Numbered from the stretch's first letter, positions 8,737-18,757 are shown. The stretch: DNA of 51,736 nt from Moraxellaceae bacterium (GCA_024234595.1 JACKNZ010000020.1:1-51736); one strand, 5' to 3'. The notes: generated by a model from the letters alone, not told the origin. Translations and numbers: made by a program.

Positions 8737-9276
8737 TCAAGTTGCACTCTTTTTTAATCTTGCCATAAACAACAAACGCTTAACAATCAATGCAGTAACA
8801 GGGAAAGTTAAGGCGCAAAGTAAAGCCTGCTGCACCGATAACGACAAATACCACCAATAAGCAATGCTAAAACCAATACCCGAGTCGAGTTGGTCGGCAA
8901 GTATCACCATGTATTTGCCACGTTCTGGCACTTGACCTGCACCAATGCCTAATCTTCTTTTAATAAAAGAGTTAGGTAGTTCAGCCAACATATAGCCCAC
9001 ACCAGCCCAAAAGCCTGTCAAGATTAAACCAAAACCTTGTGGGTAAACTGACTGGCTCAGACTTTGCTCAATTGGCCAAACACATAATGCGCCAAAAGCC
9101 GTTAACAGTGGTACAACCACAAAACCACGCCATGTTTTATTTGCGCCAAACCACGGACTATAAATGGGTGTGGCTAATGATGATAAATACTGGCGACTCA
9201 CCACCACCATGTGCAACACACCGCCAATCACAATCGGAATATGTAAATAAAAGGCCAAAATTATGTCATTAAGCAT
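8737..9276 (-). CDS. CarS-like (CDP-archaeol synthase family) integral membrane protein
   Basis: A 179-residue protein with about five hydrophobic segments. It carries the CarS/CdsA-type signatures GANKTWRGF (about 44-52), AELPNSFIKRRLGIGAG (about 98-114) and DQLDSGIGF (about 128-136). In archaea CarS transfers CMP from CTP to an unsaturated archaetidic acid, giving a CDP-activated lipid (family knowledge). Many bacteria have homologues with unknown substrates. It overlaps the CDP-alcohol phosphatidyltransferase gene by eight bases, so a CDP-activated intermediate made by one and used by the other is a natural inference. It is the last gene of the operon. Confidence 0.8.
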   Translation of the reverse strand: MLNDIILAFYLHIPIVIGGVLHMVVVSRQYLSSLATPIYSPWFGANKTWRGFVVVPLLTAFGALCVWPIEQSLSQSVYPQGFGLILTGFWAGVGYMLAELPNSFIKRRLGIGAGQVPERGKYMVILADQLDSGIGFSIAYWWYLSLSVQQALLCALTFPVTALIVKRLLFMARLKKSAT

Positions 9277-9895
9277 GATAAATCGACCAAAAGTGAACTG
9301 CCAAAAACACTAAACTATTGCCCACGGTTAATAACAAAATGTGCCATAGTTTTTTGAATTTAAAAAAAGGCCGACGAATGACCATCGCATAACTAAATAG
9401 CAGCAAACTAATAGCTAGTAAGCTATAACTTATGGTTTTATCTAAAAATAATTCTAGCCACAAAAACGTCCCAAAAATAAACACACTCCAAAAAACGGGC
9501 ATACCTAAATAGGCAAGGCCATTACTTTCTTGAATGTTGCCAATATCATTAAACACCGCTAAACGCACACAACCACACAATAAAACTGGCCACAAACACA
9601 TTGCCCACCAGCCATTAAAACCATGTAAATACAAGGCTAAACAAGGGGCAACCAAATAAATCAGTACATCCATAAAACCGTCGAGATAACGGCCAAAGTT
9701 GCGCTCTAGTTTAAACTTTCGGGCTAATAAACCATCTAAAGCATCGCCAAGCATGGCCAAAAATAGCAAAGCAGCACATAAATAAATGGCTTGATTTAAG
9801 GCAGCAACGACTGCCAACGACGCAGTAAAAACACCACTCAGGGTAATTAAATCGATCCAATTTAAGCGAATAATAAAATGGTTATGGCAGTTCAT
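9269..9895 (-). CDS. CDP-alcohol phosphatidyltransferase
   Basis: A 208-residue inner-membrane enzyme with about six hydrophobic helices. It holds the complete family motif D-x2-DG-x2-AR-x8-G-x3-D-x3-D as DALDGLLARKFKLERNFG, then RYLDGFMD. These enzymes swap CMP on a CDP-alcohol for a second alcohol, making a phosphodiester lipid. The sequence does not say which alcohol. It overlaps the ligase gene upstream by 14 bases and the carS-like gene downstream by eight. The housekeeping PgsA and PssA genes are not in this operon type, so a dedicated lipid is likely. Confidence 0.9.
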   Translation of the reverse strand: MNCHNHFIIRLNWIDLITLSGVFTASLAVVAALNQAIYLCAALLFLAMLGDALDGLLARKFKLERNFGRYLDGFMDVLIYLVAPCLALYLHGFNGWWAMCLWPVLLCGCVRLAVFNDIGNIQESNGLAYLGMPVFWSVFIFGTFLWLELFLDKTISYSLLAISLLLFSYAMVIRRPFFKFKKLWHILLLTVGNSLVFLAVHFWSIYHA

Positions 9896-11513
9896 AACGG
9901 ACTTCTACGGCAAAAGGCTGTGGTTTTAGTTTGCCTTGTTCTAGCTGCTTTTTAAGCTGCACACGGTCAATTTTGCTGTTGTGGCGGCCATCGACTGGCA
10001 TTTCATCAATCAATACATATTGCGCTTGATGAATATGATGTTTAGCCAAAACCGCTAAAATTTGTTGAAAATTGCGAGTTGCTTGAGTTTGTAACACCAA
10101 CACGATGGCTTGAGGCGTTTGTATTAAGGCACTACGCACAATATTGGCCAGCGCGTCTAACTCTTTTTCGGGGGCAAAGGTATAAATGCGTTCGCCGTCA
10201 ATTAACAAAGCATCTTTAATACGACCCACTAGCCATAGACGGCCTTGCGTGTCAAAAAAACCTGCATCGCCAGTTTTGTGCCATACTAAGCCATTAGCAC
10301 GAGGAATTTTACTTTCGCGGTTCGCTTCGGGGTTATCAATATAGCCTTGTAATACGTGTTTGCCTGATACCAAAATTTCGCCCACATCTTCAACAGCGAC
10401 CTGTGATTGTTGTACATCTTGTTCGTTATCAAGCTTGGCATCAGGATTTGTTAAGCAGACTTCGGCTTCGGCAACAGGTTTACCTACCAAATGTCCTGCA
10501 TAAGTGTTCCAGTCTTTGCGTAGTGCAGATAGGCTAAGATGGGCAATCGGTTCAGCTTCGGTTGAGCCATAGACCAATAAAATCTGTGCTTGGGTAAAAA
10601 CACTGTCTAATTTTAGGGTGAGTGCATGAGGAATGGTCGAGCCGCCCACAATCACACTACGAATGTCGGGCAGTTGGATGCGTTTTGCCAGTGCATATTC
10701 ACAAATGGCTTGAATAAAAGCAGGGGCGGACGATATGCGCGTGACCTTGTGTTTTTTCCAGTAACGAATCACCATTTCGGCATCGGTATGGGCAGGTTTC
10801 GCCAAGTCTAAACAAGGCATAACGGTACTAATGCCGCAACATAAATTGTGTAATACCACCACAGGAAAACAAGGACTGTCTATGTCATCGGCTTGGTCGT
10901 TACCATGAGCACGAATTGCTAAATGTTGTTCTATTAAGCTGCCGTGGGTACGGTCTGCCCCTTTGGGTGTGCCTGTACTGCCTGAGGTAAAAGTAATTAA
11001 ACCATGTGCTGAGGGGGGCAATAATTCACATTGTGGCACATCTTGCAAGCGAGAATACAATCTTGTGAGGTTTTTTACCCCCAATGCTTGGCCGTCAAAG
11101 GCATAACGTGGCAATGACCATAAGGGTCTAAACATCCACCACAAGCGTAAAATAGACTTTTCACCAATAGCAACTTTTGCTTTACTGGCTTTGATAGAGG
11201 CAAAAATTCGTTGTTTAGACATCCCTCTATCAATTAAAACAGGGACGATGCCTAAACCAAATAAAGCTAACATCAGTATATAAGTGTTTGTGCTAGGCTT
11301 GGCCAAAATCAATACTCTGTCACCCGTTTTAAGGCCAAGTTTTTTGAGCGCGCTTTGCATTTGTGCACAGCGTTCGCCAAGCTCACCATAACTGATGCTT
11401 TCTTCACCCAAATAAGTTAAGCCTTGCATATGAGGAATACGCAAAGCTAAATGCTCGGGCTTGTGTTGGCAATGCTCAAAAATACGAGTACAGATATTAA
11501 CGCCAGTAGTCAT
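9882..11513 (-). CDS. AMP-dependent ligase, OleC / acyl-CoA synthetase-like
   Basis: A 543-residue adenylate-forming enzyme. The P-loop-like motif is ITFTSGSTGTPKG (about 176-188), the adenine-binding motif is LVYGSTEAEP and the hinge region is WHKTGDAGFF. The N-terminal part (VPVLIDRGMSKQRIFASI) recalls OleC beta-lactone synthetases and related fatty-acid ligases. It should activate a carboxylic acid as an acyl-AMP and may pass it to CoA or another acceptor. It overlaps its neighbours by 4 and 14 bases, so it belongs to the same operon. Substrate unknown. Confidence 0.85.
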   Translation of the reverse strand: MTTGVNICTRIFEHCQHKPEHLALRIPHMQGLTYLGEESISYGELGERCAQMQSALKKLGLKTGDRVLILAKPSTNTYILMLALFGLGIVPVLIDRGMSKQRIFASIKASKAKVAIGEKSILRLWWMFRPLWSLPRYAFDGQALGVKNLTRLYSRLQDVPQCELLPPSAHGLITFTSGSTGTPKGADRTHGSLIEQHLAIRAHGNDQADDIDSPCFPVVVLHNLCCGISTVMPCLDLAKPAHTDAEMVIRYWKKHKVTRISSAPAFIQAICEYALAKRIQLPDIRSVIVGGSTIPHALTLKLDSVFTQAQILLVYGSTEAEPIAHLSLSALRKDWNTYAGHLVGKPVAEAEVCLTNPDAKLDNEQDVQQSQVAVEDVGEILVSGKHVLQGYIDNPEANRESKIPRANGLVWHKTGDAGFFDTQGRLWLVGRIKDALLIDGERIYTFAPEKELDALANIVRSALIQTPQAIVLVLQTQATRNFQQILAVLAKHHIHQAQYVLIDEMPVDGRHNSKIDRVQLKKQLEQGKLKPQPFAVEVRYELP

Positions 11514-12625
11514 AATGTCCCTTGATATAAAGCATAGTGATGTACACGTGATTTGCCATATTTGGCAGCAAAGCTGACCGAGGGATTGTCAGAGCGCATT
11601 AACGGTGCGCACATCATATCGTAAAGGCCTTTAGAGCGCATGGTCAGCTCGCAGCTCATGGAGGTAAACAAGTTAAAGGCACGATAGGGTTTGGCAACGC
11701 CCACTGTTTTTGCTAACGCAATCCGACTGCCTTCTGCAATTAAAGGATAATGTTCGTTATAACGAATATCATTGAGTTTAATCGCTTGCGGATTTTTGGG
11801 ATTAACTAAGCTACTGTAATCAGGATAGACTAAAAAGAAGCCTGCAATATCACCTTCGTGTGTTTTTGCCAAAATTGAGGTTTTAGGACAAAACTTATTA
11901 GCAAAACTTTGGCCACAAAAACGCTCAAAAGCAGCATAATCAATGGGCGTATAAGCAAAGTTTTCTCTAAAGACATTATTTACAAAGTTGTACATTTGCG
12001 GCAAATGTGCGAGCCAAAACTCAGGTGTCATAGCTTCAAAAACAAATTTTTGCTCTACAAAAGGCTTAATGGGCAAATAAATGTTTTGTACAAACTCGTA
12101 AATTTCATCAAGTGGGCTAAAGGTCGATAAGTAACGATAACGCTCTTCATAACCTAAAGCATTTAACAGTTTACTGTAATAAGGCGGATTCCACGGTTCG
12201 CCCAAAAATGCGCCATATTCAAAAGCATCAATACGAATACGATTGGCGGAGAAAGTACTAAAGTTAATTGGCCCATATAAACGAGTGCAACCTTGTGTTT
12301 TTGCCCATGCACTTAATTCGGCAAACAATTGTTGGTTTGCAGCCAAGTTATCGGTGCTTTCCCAAAAACCAAAAAAAGCTGCTTTTTCGCCATCAACCAT
12401 TTGTTTGTCATTAACAAAACCAACTACGCGTGCTTGGTTTTCAATCACACCTAACCATGCTTTGCCATCAGCAAACCATGTATTTTGTGCGCTAAATTGG
12501 GCGCGTAAGCTGGCTTCATCTTCGCCCAACCAATGTGGGTCGTTTTGATAAATTTGCTGTGCTAACGCTACAAAACTTTCTGGTAATGCCTGTTTAGTAT
12601 TCCACTCAGCCATATAGTTAGCCAT
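11510..12625 (-). CDS. GNAT-fold (YghO-like) acyltransferase
   Basis: A 371-residue protein resembling large GNAT-like proteins such as YghO. The segment CTRLYGPINFSTFSANRIR and the following GEPWNPPYYSKLLNALGYE are typical of that group; two GNAT-like halves are likely. Start ATG 12625 has GGAGGAG seven bases upstream, inside the 3' end of the dikinase gene (eight-base overlap), so coupling is strong. It would transfer an acyl group from a thioester, plausibly using the product of the neighbouring ligase (inference). Confidence 0.7.
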   Translation of the reverse strand: MANYMAEWNTKQALPESFVALAQQIYQNDPHWLGEDEASLRAQFSAQNTWFADGKAWLGVIENQARVVGFVNDKQMVDGEKAAFFGFWESTDNLAANQQLFAELSAWAKTQGCTRLYGPINFSTFSANRIRIDAFEYGAFLGEPWNPPYYSKLLNALGYEERYRYLSTFSPLDEIYEFVQNIYLPIKPFVEQKFVFEAMTPEFWLAHLPQMYNFVNNVFRENFAYTPIDYAAFERFCGQSFANKFCPKTSILAKTHEGDIAGFFLVYPDYSSLVNPKNPQAIKLNDIRYNEHYPLIAEGSRIALAKTVGVAKPYRAFNLFTSMSCELTMRSKGLYDMMCAPLMRSDNPSVSFAAKYGKSRVHHYALYQGTL

Positions 12626-15330
12626 GATTTTGCTCCTCCAAACGAATAATTGTGCCTAAAGCACCGTCCATTTTGACCAATTCACCATCGTGTAAAATTT
12701 TAGTAATGTTTGGGATACCAACAATGGCAGGAATGCCTAATTCACGGGCGACAACTGCTGAATGTGACAGGGTTGAGCCACGCTCAACCAAAATGCCGCC
12801 TGCGGTTGGGAACAAGGGTGCCCAACCCGGATCGGTACGCACCGTACATAAAATTTGGCCATTGAGCGACAATTCGTCATCAGGCGAAAAAATCAAACGT
12901 ATCTTGTTTTCCACAACACCGGGGTAACAACCTGTGCCTTGTAAGTCACCATCAAGTTGTATGTTTTCTTGATAGGGATATTGATAACTGTTGTGATGAT
13001 AGACCACGCCATACGTCCAAAAGTGATGTGGTAAGTCTTGTTGCTCATAGCTTTGATATTCGGCTTTGCGGAGTTGGGTTAAACCTTTGATGTTGGTTTG
13101 CACCGCACGGCCATCATACCACGCATAGATTTCTTCTAAGCTCAGATAAAAAATATCACGGCCATTTTCTAACAAACCATCGCTGGCAAATTGTTCACCA
13201 ATTTGTAAAAACACATCACGATATAAGGCAAACATGCGGGTGCGAGCCAAGCGCATATTTTCACGATTACGAATCGCATCGCGCAATTTGGCTAAATGCG
13301 TTTTAAACTGACGCAAACGACGTTGACCCAGTTTTTGGCCAATGGCAGTAAACGCTTGTTGTTCGGCTTCTTGACGAAACCGTGCTTCGTTGGCGGATAA
13401 AGTTTCTAAGGTTAAGTCATCACGACTTAAATAGTTTTTAAGAATAGCAAACAAAAAGCTGGCATCTTGGCGTAAGGTAATCGACTCTAGTTTGAGTTCA
13501 CCAATGGTTCTATCGCCATATTTTTCGATGTATTCTTGGCATTGCTGATAAAAATTAGCATCATGCACTTGTACGCGTTCTAACAAATTTTTGTTGTCAC
13601 CCGTTTCAATAACCTGACGTAAATGTGCTTGTTGGCGAATGTAACTACACATTCTTAACAACATTTTGGTTGGTTCGGTACTTTCGATACCTTCTTCACC
13701 AGAGAGTAAATTATTTTGTAAAACAGCAGGTTGCTCAAAACCAGCAGCCACCAAGGTGCGATGGACGTTGCCATTCATCATCATTACATAAAAGTCATTT
13801 ATGATGGGCGTTGTCCATTTTTGCAATAATTCACGGTCTAAGTAGTGGGCTTTTTCGACCAGTTCACCTGTGGTGAAAGTATGTAGTTCTTTACGTGGAA
13901 TGTTGTGATAAACGGTATCAAACATTTGCCTAAATTGTTGCACCAACACTGGCATCTTTTTAAAGCCACGCAATAATCGCCATAATGCCACTAATACTTG
14001 TGGCAGTTTGCGTAATTTTTGACCTGTCGTGAGTTGGGTATCTTGCACCAAATCCACAGGGTCAGTCAGACCCATCATGCGTTCCATGTCGGCCTTATTG
14101 GTTTTAAAGGCTGGCAACAACAACAAACCCCGATACCAATTGTTGATATTGTAATAAATCCGACCATGTACCAAACCTAACAAATTCGCCAACATATCGC
14201 GATGGTCTTGAATTTGTTTTTCGGGTGCGCCCATCACACGCATGGTTTGTTCATAAACGGTACGATAGGCATTGTTGGCAAAAGAAAAGGTTAATGGGGT
14301 AGTGACACCACAATACGATTCTTGAATATTGGAATTATCAAATACTACACGACGGTCTGTGGGTTGGGTTGGCGCAGGCAAATGCGTCACTGGTCGTGTT
14401 TGTAAAATATAAAATTGCCCTTGACGATACGCCCATTCAATATCTTGCGGAAAACGACGATGTTCGGCAATGGCTTTGCCAATATCGCGTAATTGCTGGA
14501 TTTGATTGTTAGTTTAAACACGCAATATGGCGTTTGTTGTCTTCAACATGAATTTCGAGCGTGCCACGACCTTGTTCATGGTTAAACACCACAGCAAGGT
14601 CTTTGTCGGCGAGTTTTTGCTCAAATTGGCTGTCATATAAGCCAATGGTGTATTCATCGGTATTACAAATACCTGCAACGATGCCTTCACCCACACCCCA
14701 AGCAGCACTGATTAAACATTGTTTACGATTGCCTGTTAAGGGGTTAGCGGTAAACATCACACCAGACACTTCACCTTCAATCATTTCTTGAATAATGACG
14801 GCGGCACGAATGTCGGTTAAGGCAATACCTTTAGTTAAACGGTATTGTAAGGCGCGCGTATTAAAGGCACTGGCACAAACTTGTAATAAGCTTTCTTCAA
14901 TGGCGGTTAAACCACGCTGAAACAAATAGCTATCCATTTGGCCTGCAAAAGACGCACCTTGAGCATCTTCACCCAACACCGAAGAACGTACTGCAAAATA
15001 GACATTCTCTAACTGACCAAAAGACTGTTTAAGCTCTTGTGTTAATGGTTGCGGCATGGTTGCTGCTAAAATCTTTTCACGAATGGCGGCGGCAATCGGT
15101 TCTAAGGCCGTTAAATCTTCGCTGTGATTAAAGCCTGTTAAGCTTTGTTCAATCCAATCACTGAGGCCATTTTCGTTTAATAATTGTTTAAACGCGGCGG
15201 TTGTTACCACCCACCAACGTGGCACAGGAAAACCCTCACGGGTCATCCATGCCAAGTTAGCCGCTTTACCGCCTAATAAATCAGGACTTAAAAATAAAGC
15301 GTCTTCGGCTGTATATATAGAAGGACTCAT
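12618..15330 (-). pseudogene. PEP-synthase/rifampicin-phosphotransferase-like dikinase, one-base frameshift
   Basis: Two frames, 15330-14509 and 14520-12618, make one enzyme of about 904 residues. The first has the PPDK-type ATP-grasp domain (KAANLAWMTREGFPVP; FAVRSSVLGEDAQGASFAGQ; IQEMIEGEVSGVMFTANP). The second has a long helical domain and, about 45 residues from the end, the swivelling phosphohistidine motif GSTLSHSAVVARELGIPA. The pyruvate/PEP barrel is absent, as in rifampicin phosphotransferase, so it probably phosphorylates a special acceptor using ATP to AMP + Pi. The frame breaks near 14512-14516: with one A fewer, the stop disappears and the reading continues C-L-T-N-N-Q-I-Q into the second frame. 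This may be a sequencing error in an A-run or a real mutation. It overlaps the chimera upstream by four bases. Confidence 0.85.
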
Positions 15331-17804
15331 TTTTGGCCAACTCCTTCTATTTCTAATAAATTACGGAAGGCGCGATAGACACGTTCCATAAATTCATAAT
15401 GACGGAAGGTGTGAGCCATCATATACATCGGTAAACGATTGACTAACAAGTCCATCAAGGCGAGGATATAACCTTGACGCCACATGATGCGGTCAATTTG
15501 TTGGCCAGAATGTTTTTCGAGTTCGGTGCGGTGCAATTCTAAATAATAGTCCACCTCATCGCGCTCAATCGGGTCAAACAAGGTAAAGCCTAATAACTCG
15601 GCTAAGTCATGTTGTGGTAGATGCAGAGTCGCTAACTCCCAGTCATAGGCACACAACACCAATTCACCCTGTTCATCACGCTTAAAGGCAATGTTACGCG
15701 GATTAAAGTCGTTATGAATCAAGGTGCGTGGCATGGCTTCTATCACTGGCCACCAATCTTTGATGTTATGGACAATCTCACGATAGGCTTCTAAATCTTC
15801 TTCTGAAAACCATTCGGGAAACTCCTCGCGCGCATGAACACCTAATAATTCCCACAAACGTAACTTTTCTTCCATGCCTTGTGCGGTGGGGTAGTCAACC
15901 ATCCAGCGTTGTTGTTTGAGTTCATCTTCTTTGCCGTACCAAATACTGTGGACTTCGGCAATACCTTTGATGGCGGCTTCTAAATGGGCTTTTGTCCATT
16001 CGTGGGTGTCATCGGCAGTATCTAACAACTCTACATCTTGCAAATGTTCTTCTACAATGACGTAGGCTTCGCGTTCGGCATCTTCAATCACGCCATATAC
16101 TTTGGGGGCGTGTTTTGTAAAACGAGGGTCGAGTTGCGACATCACCGCTAACTCTTTGATATGGCAACCCTTAAAGCCAATTTGGTGGCGGAAGTGGTTA
16201 AAGGCTTGTGCTAAACGGGTGTCGCACATTGCTGCCATGCTGTTAAGCATGATAATCACTTCTTCATCTAGCGGTTTAATTTTGACCATCACCTCTTGTT
16301 TTTGGCCATCAACGCTTTTTAACACAAAGGGAAAGTGACCGAGCAGTTTATTGCTTTTTTGCGAGGTTAATTCAGTGATAATACTAGAGCCTTTGGATTG
16401 ATATTTTTGACTAATGGCATCAACAATCACAGGCGAATCAGGGTGCAAGTTATTGCACGCTAGATTAAAGAAGTTGTTATCTAAGTCACCCATTTTAAGG
16501 TAATTAACAGGACGATTACGTCCCAATTTTTCGTGAGCGCGGGCAAAATGGTCGGCTGCAATGGCGGATAAAGTAGAAATATCTAAGGCCAAACAAAAAC
16601 CAGCAATCACTTCGGCTAATTTGTGGGCATTGTTTGGCCCTGCACAGCCAATCATTTCTAAACATTCGCGTTGTTGCGGCAGGTTAGTACCACCACCTAC
16701 CGTGCCAATGACTAAACTAGGTAAGGTGAGGGTGCAGTAAGCGCAGTTATCTTCGGTGAGTTCGATGTGTAATTGTGCCAACGAGGATTCGTGAACACAG
16801 GCAATATCTTGCCCTAATGCGGTAAACATGGCACCAATGACATTAGCAACATTGATGTTAATACCAATCATGCCAGCGCCCACCGAACCAATCACAAAAC
16901 TTTGGTAGGCAGTGACTAATTGTTTAGGGGTGACTTTTAACACTTTTTCGCAGCTTTGGGCATCGAGTAAACACTCTGCCACGACTCTAATGCCACGACC
17001 TTTTAAAAAAGTTTGATAGGTGACTTTTTTATCGTTAGAAAAGTTAGATTCAATCAAAAAGTTTTCGATGCGTAAACCATCAAAACGGCGTAAGGCTTTC
17101 ATAATCCATTTACAGGCTTGCCATGTGCAAGTGGTGGTCATATTTTGGCCAGCGGCATCACCTGTTTCATAAATAAACTGTACATGCACACTGCGACCCA
17201 TGACATGAGGGTCAATTTGTACCAGTGTCGCATAGTTAGAATATTTGGTCACTTCTTCGGCCAAATCTCTAAAATGGTCTTTGACCCATTCGGCAAAAAA
17301 CAGGGCATTGCCAGCATAAGGTTGTGGTCTAAAAAAGGGCAGTATATACACGTCAACTAAATGTTGGTTTTGCTCAAAGCTAGCATTTAGCAAGGGCTGC
17401 CCGAGCTTAACGTCACCATCAACACTTTCTAACAAGTTACGTTGATTAACCACATCAACCAAATGCACACCTTCGGTGACGCCCCAAAATACTTGGCCAA
17501 TGCCAGCGCGTAACTGCCATTGTTGATGGGCATAAGTCCATAAGGCTTCGCGAATATCAGCATAAGAGCGATGACTGTCTTGCTCGTCATAACGGGCAAA
17601 TAAACGCACTTTATAAGATTGCTGGCTGTTAAATTGACCACTTGCTTGAGCTTGCCAACCCAATGAGCCAGTATATTGGCTTTGCTGTTGTGCCCCTTGT
17701 TCAAAAAAAGCCGTTGTTTGTAATTGCAATTCTTGCTCAATAGGCAATGCCCATGCACAGTGCGCACTGAGTATTGCTAAGGTTAAAGACACACGAAACA
17801 TCAC
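15327..17804 (-). CDS. Chimera: truncated outer-membrane barrel + HMG-CoA reductase-like + APH-family kinase
   Basis: The 825-residue frame joins three parts. Residues 1 to about 165 are a signal peptide (MMFRVSLTLAILSAHCAWA) and the first strands of a DUF1302-like outer-membrane protein (QVFWGVTEGVHLVDVVNQRN). From about 167 to 440 it is HMG-CoA reductase-like: FIYETGDAAGQNM, Lys in SNDKKVTYQ, Asp in ALGQD, TLPSLVIGTVGGGTNLPQQ, and His in RAHEKLGRN. The reductase lacks its first ~150 residues, including the ENVIG/TTEG region with the catalytic Glu. Residues about 500-825 are an APH/choline-kinase-like phosphotransferase (LIHNDFNPRNIAFK, then AYDWE). Both the barrel and the reductase are cut at the junction (about 17300-17310), so a deletion or misassembly fused two genes in frame. 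The reductase-APH junction looks natural. Confidence 0.75.
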   Translation of the reverse strand: MMFRVSLTLAILSAHCAWALPIEQELQLQTTAFFEQGAQQQSQYTGSLGWQAQASGQFNSQQSYKVRLFARYDEQDSHRSYADIREALWTYAHQQWQLRAGIGQVFWGVTEGVHLVDVVNQRNLLESVDGDVKLGQPLLNASFEQNQHLVDVYILPFFRPQPYAGNALFFAEWVKDHFRDLAEEVTKYSNYATLVQIDPHVMGRSVHVQFIYETGDAAGQNMTTTCTWQACKWIMKALRRFDGLRIENFLIESNFSNDKKVTYQTFLKGRGIRVVAECLLDAQSCEKVLKVTPKQLVTAYQSFVIGSVGAGMIGININVANVIGAMFTALGQDIACVHESSLAQLHIELTEDNCAYCTLTLPSLVIGTVGGGTNLPQQRECLEMIGCAGPNNAHKLAEVIAGFCLALDISTLSAIAADHFARAHEKLGRNRPVNYLKMGDLDNNFFNLACNNLHPDSPVIVDAISQKYQSKGSSIITELTSQKSNKLLGHFPFVLKSVDGQKQEVMVKIKPLDEEVIIMLNSMAAMCDTRLAQAFNHFRHQIGFKGCHIKELAVMSQLDPRFTKHAPKVYGVIEDAEREAYVIVEEHLQDVELLDTADDTHEWTKAHLEAAIKGIAEVHSIWYGKEDELKQQRWMVDYPTAQGMEEKLRLWELLGVHAREEFPEWFSEEDLEAYREIVHNIKDWWPVIEAMPRTLIHNDFNPRNIAFKRDEQGELVLCAYDWELATLHLPQHDLAELLGFTLFDPIERDEVDYYLELHRTELEKHSGQQIDRIMWRQGYILALMDLLVNRLPMYMMAHTFRHYEFMERVYRAFRNLLEIEGVGQK

Positions 17805-17812
17805 AAATGTCC

Positions 17813-18589
17813 TTATTGCTGACGTTTAAGGGCGTTTTCGCTAAAGTCCTCTTTACTCAATCCTGTTTTAAATTGATAGTCTGACCACTCTAAACGGGTT
17901 TGACGTTTGTTTTGTTGGTTAACCATTAACATTTGGCTGGGTCGCCACAAATTGTCGGCATATTTTTTAAAATCAATCGCCGTGTAAATTTTGGCCAAGC
18001 TGTTTTTGCGGTCATAAAACTCAATTTTGTGTTGCAAATACTGTTGTTTATCAATCCACACCAGTTGTTTGCTGTAGCCAGAGTTACTATCAATAGGTTT
18101 TTTTTCTAGCACATAACAACTAAGGCTATTATTGCTGCCGCATTTTTCTTCTTTAATCAATTTATAGCTGTATTTTTGCCAATACGAAATGACCATATCT
18201 TCAAATGAAAACTCAGACCCCATAAATGGGCCTGATTTATTGCGACCAGAAATTTGTTTTACCCGACTTAAACTTGGCAAATACAGCCATTGCAAATCGT
18301 CACCTGTGGCTTGGGTGTGTGATAACAGGGCAGTACCTGCCACATCGCGAGGTGTATCAAATATCAATAAGCTACGGTCGCCATCTTTACCTAAATCAAG
18401 ACTTTTAACGCGCAATTCACGGCTGGCGGTACTATTGTTGGCACTAATCAAGGTCATTTTAAGTTTTGCCGAAGAATCGCCATAACCATGAAGTTGTTTA
18501 TCTGCGGCTTGAGCAATATCTTGGGCTTGGTCTGCCCACAATGGTTGAATAGTTATACTTGCAAACAATATAAATAGGATATTTTTCAT
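17813..18589 (-). CDS. LolA-like outer-membrane lipoprotein-sorting family protein
   Basis: A 258-residue secreted protein with signal peptide MKNILFILFASITIQPLWA. The mature part has the LolA-like fold pattern of the COG2834 family (SLDLGKDGDRSLLIFDTPRDVAG; LQWLYLPSLSRVKQISGRNKSGPFMGSEFSFEDM). Such proteins are usually encoded beside an RND/MMPL exporter and a DUF1302-like barrel, and are thought to carry lipids across the periplasm (family context). Here the barrel fragment follows nine bases downstream, but no exporter is present. I choose ATG 18589, which has GAGG nine bases upstream; the frame also opens at 18604. First gene of the operon that ends at 8737. Confidence 0.8.
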   Translation of the reverse strand: MKNILFILFASITIQPLWADQAQDIAQAADKQLHGYGDSSAKLKMTLISANNSTASRELRVKSLDLGKDGDRSLLIFDTPRDVAGTALLSHTQATGDDLQWLYLPSLSRVKQISGRNKSGPFMGSEFSFEDMVISYWQKYSYKLIKEEKCGSNNSLSCYVLEKKPIDSNSGYSKQLVWIDKQQYLQHKIEFYDRKNSLAKIYTAIDFKKYADNLWRPSQMLMVNQQNKRQTRLEWSDYQFKTGLSKEDFSENALKRQQ

Positions 18590-18757
18590 GGATAATGACC
18601 TCATTTTTAAGGGTAAAATTGTAGAACAATCAAAAACATCACTATTGATGAAAACTGACAGATATAGGCAAACTATTGATGATTAGTGACAAAGATTTGA
18701 CCTTAAGTACAAACATAGAACAAACTTGTACTTTGGCAATTTTAAAGAGAAAAAATA

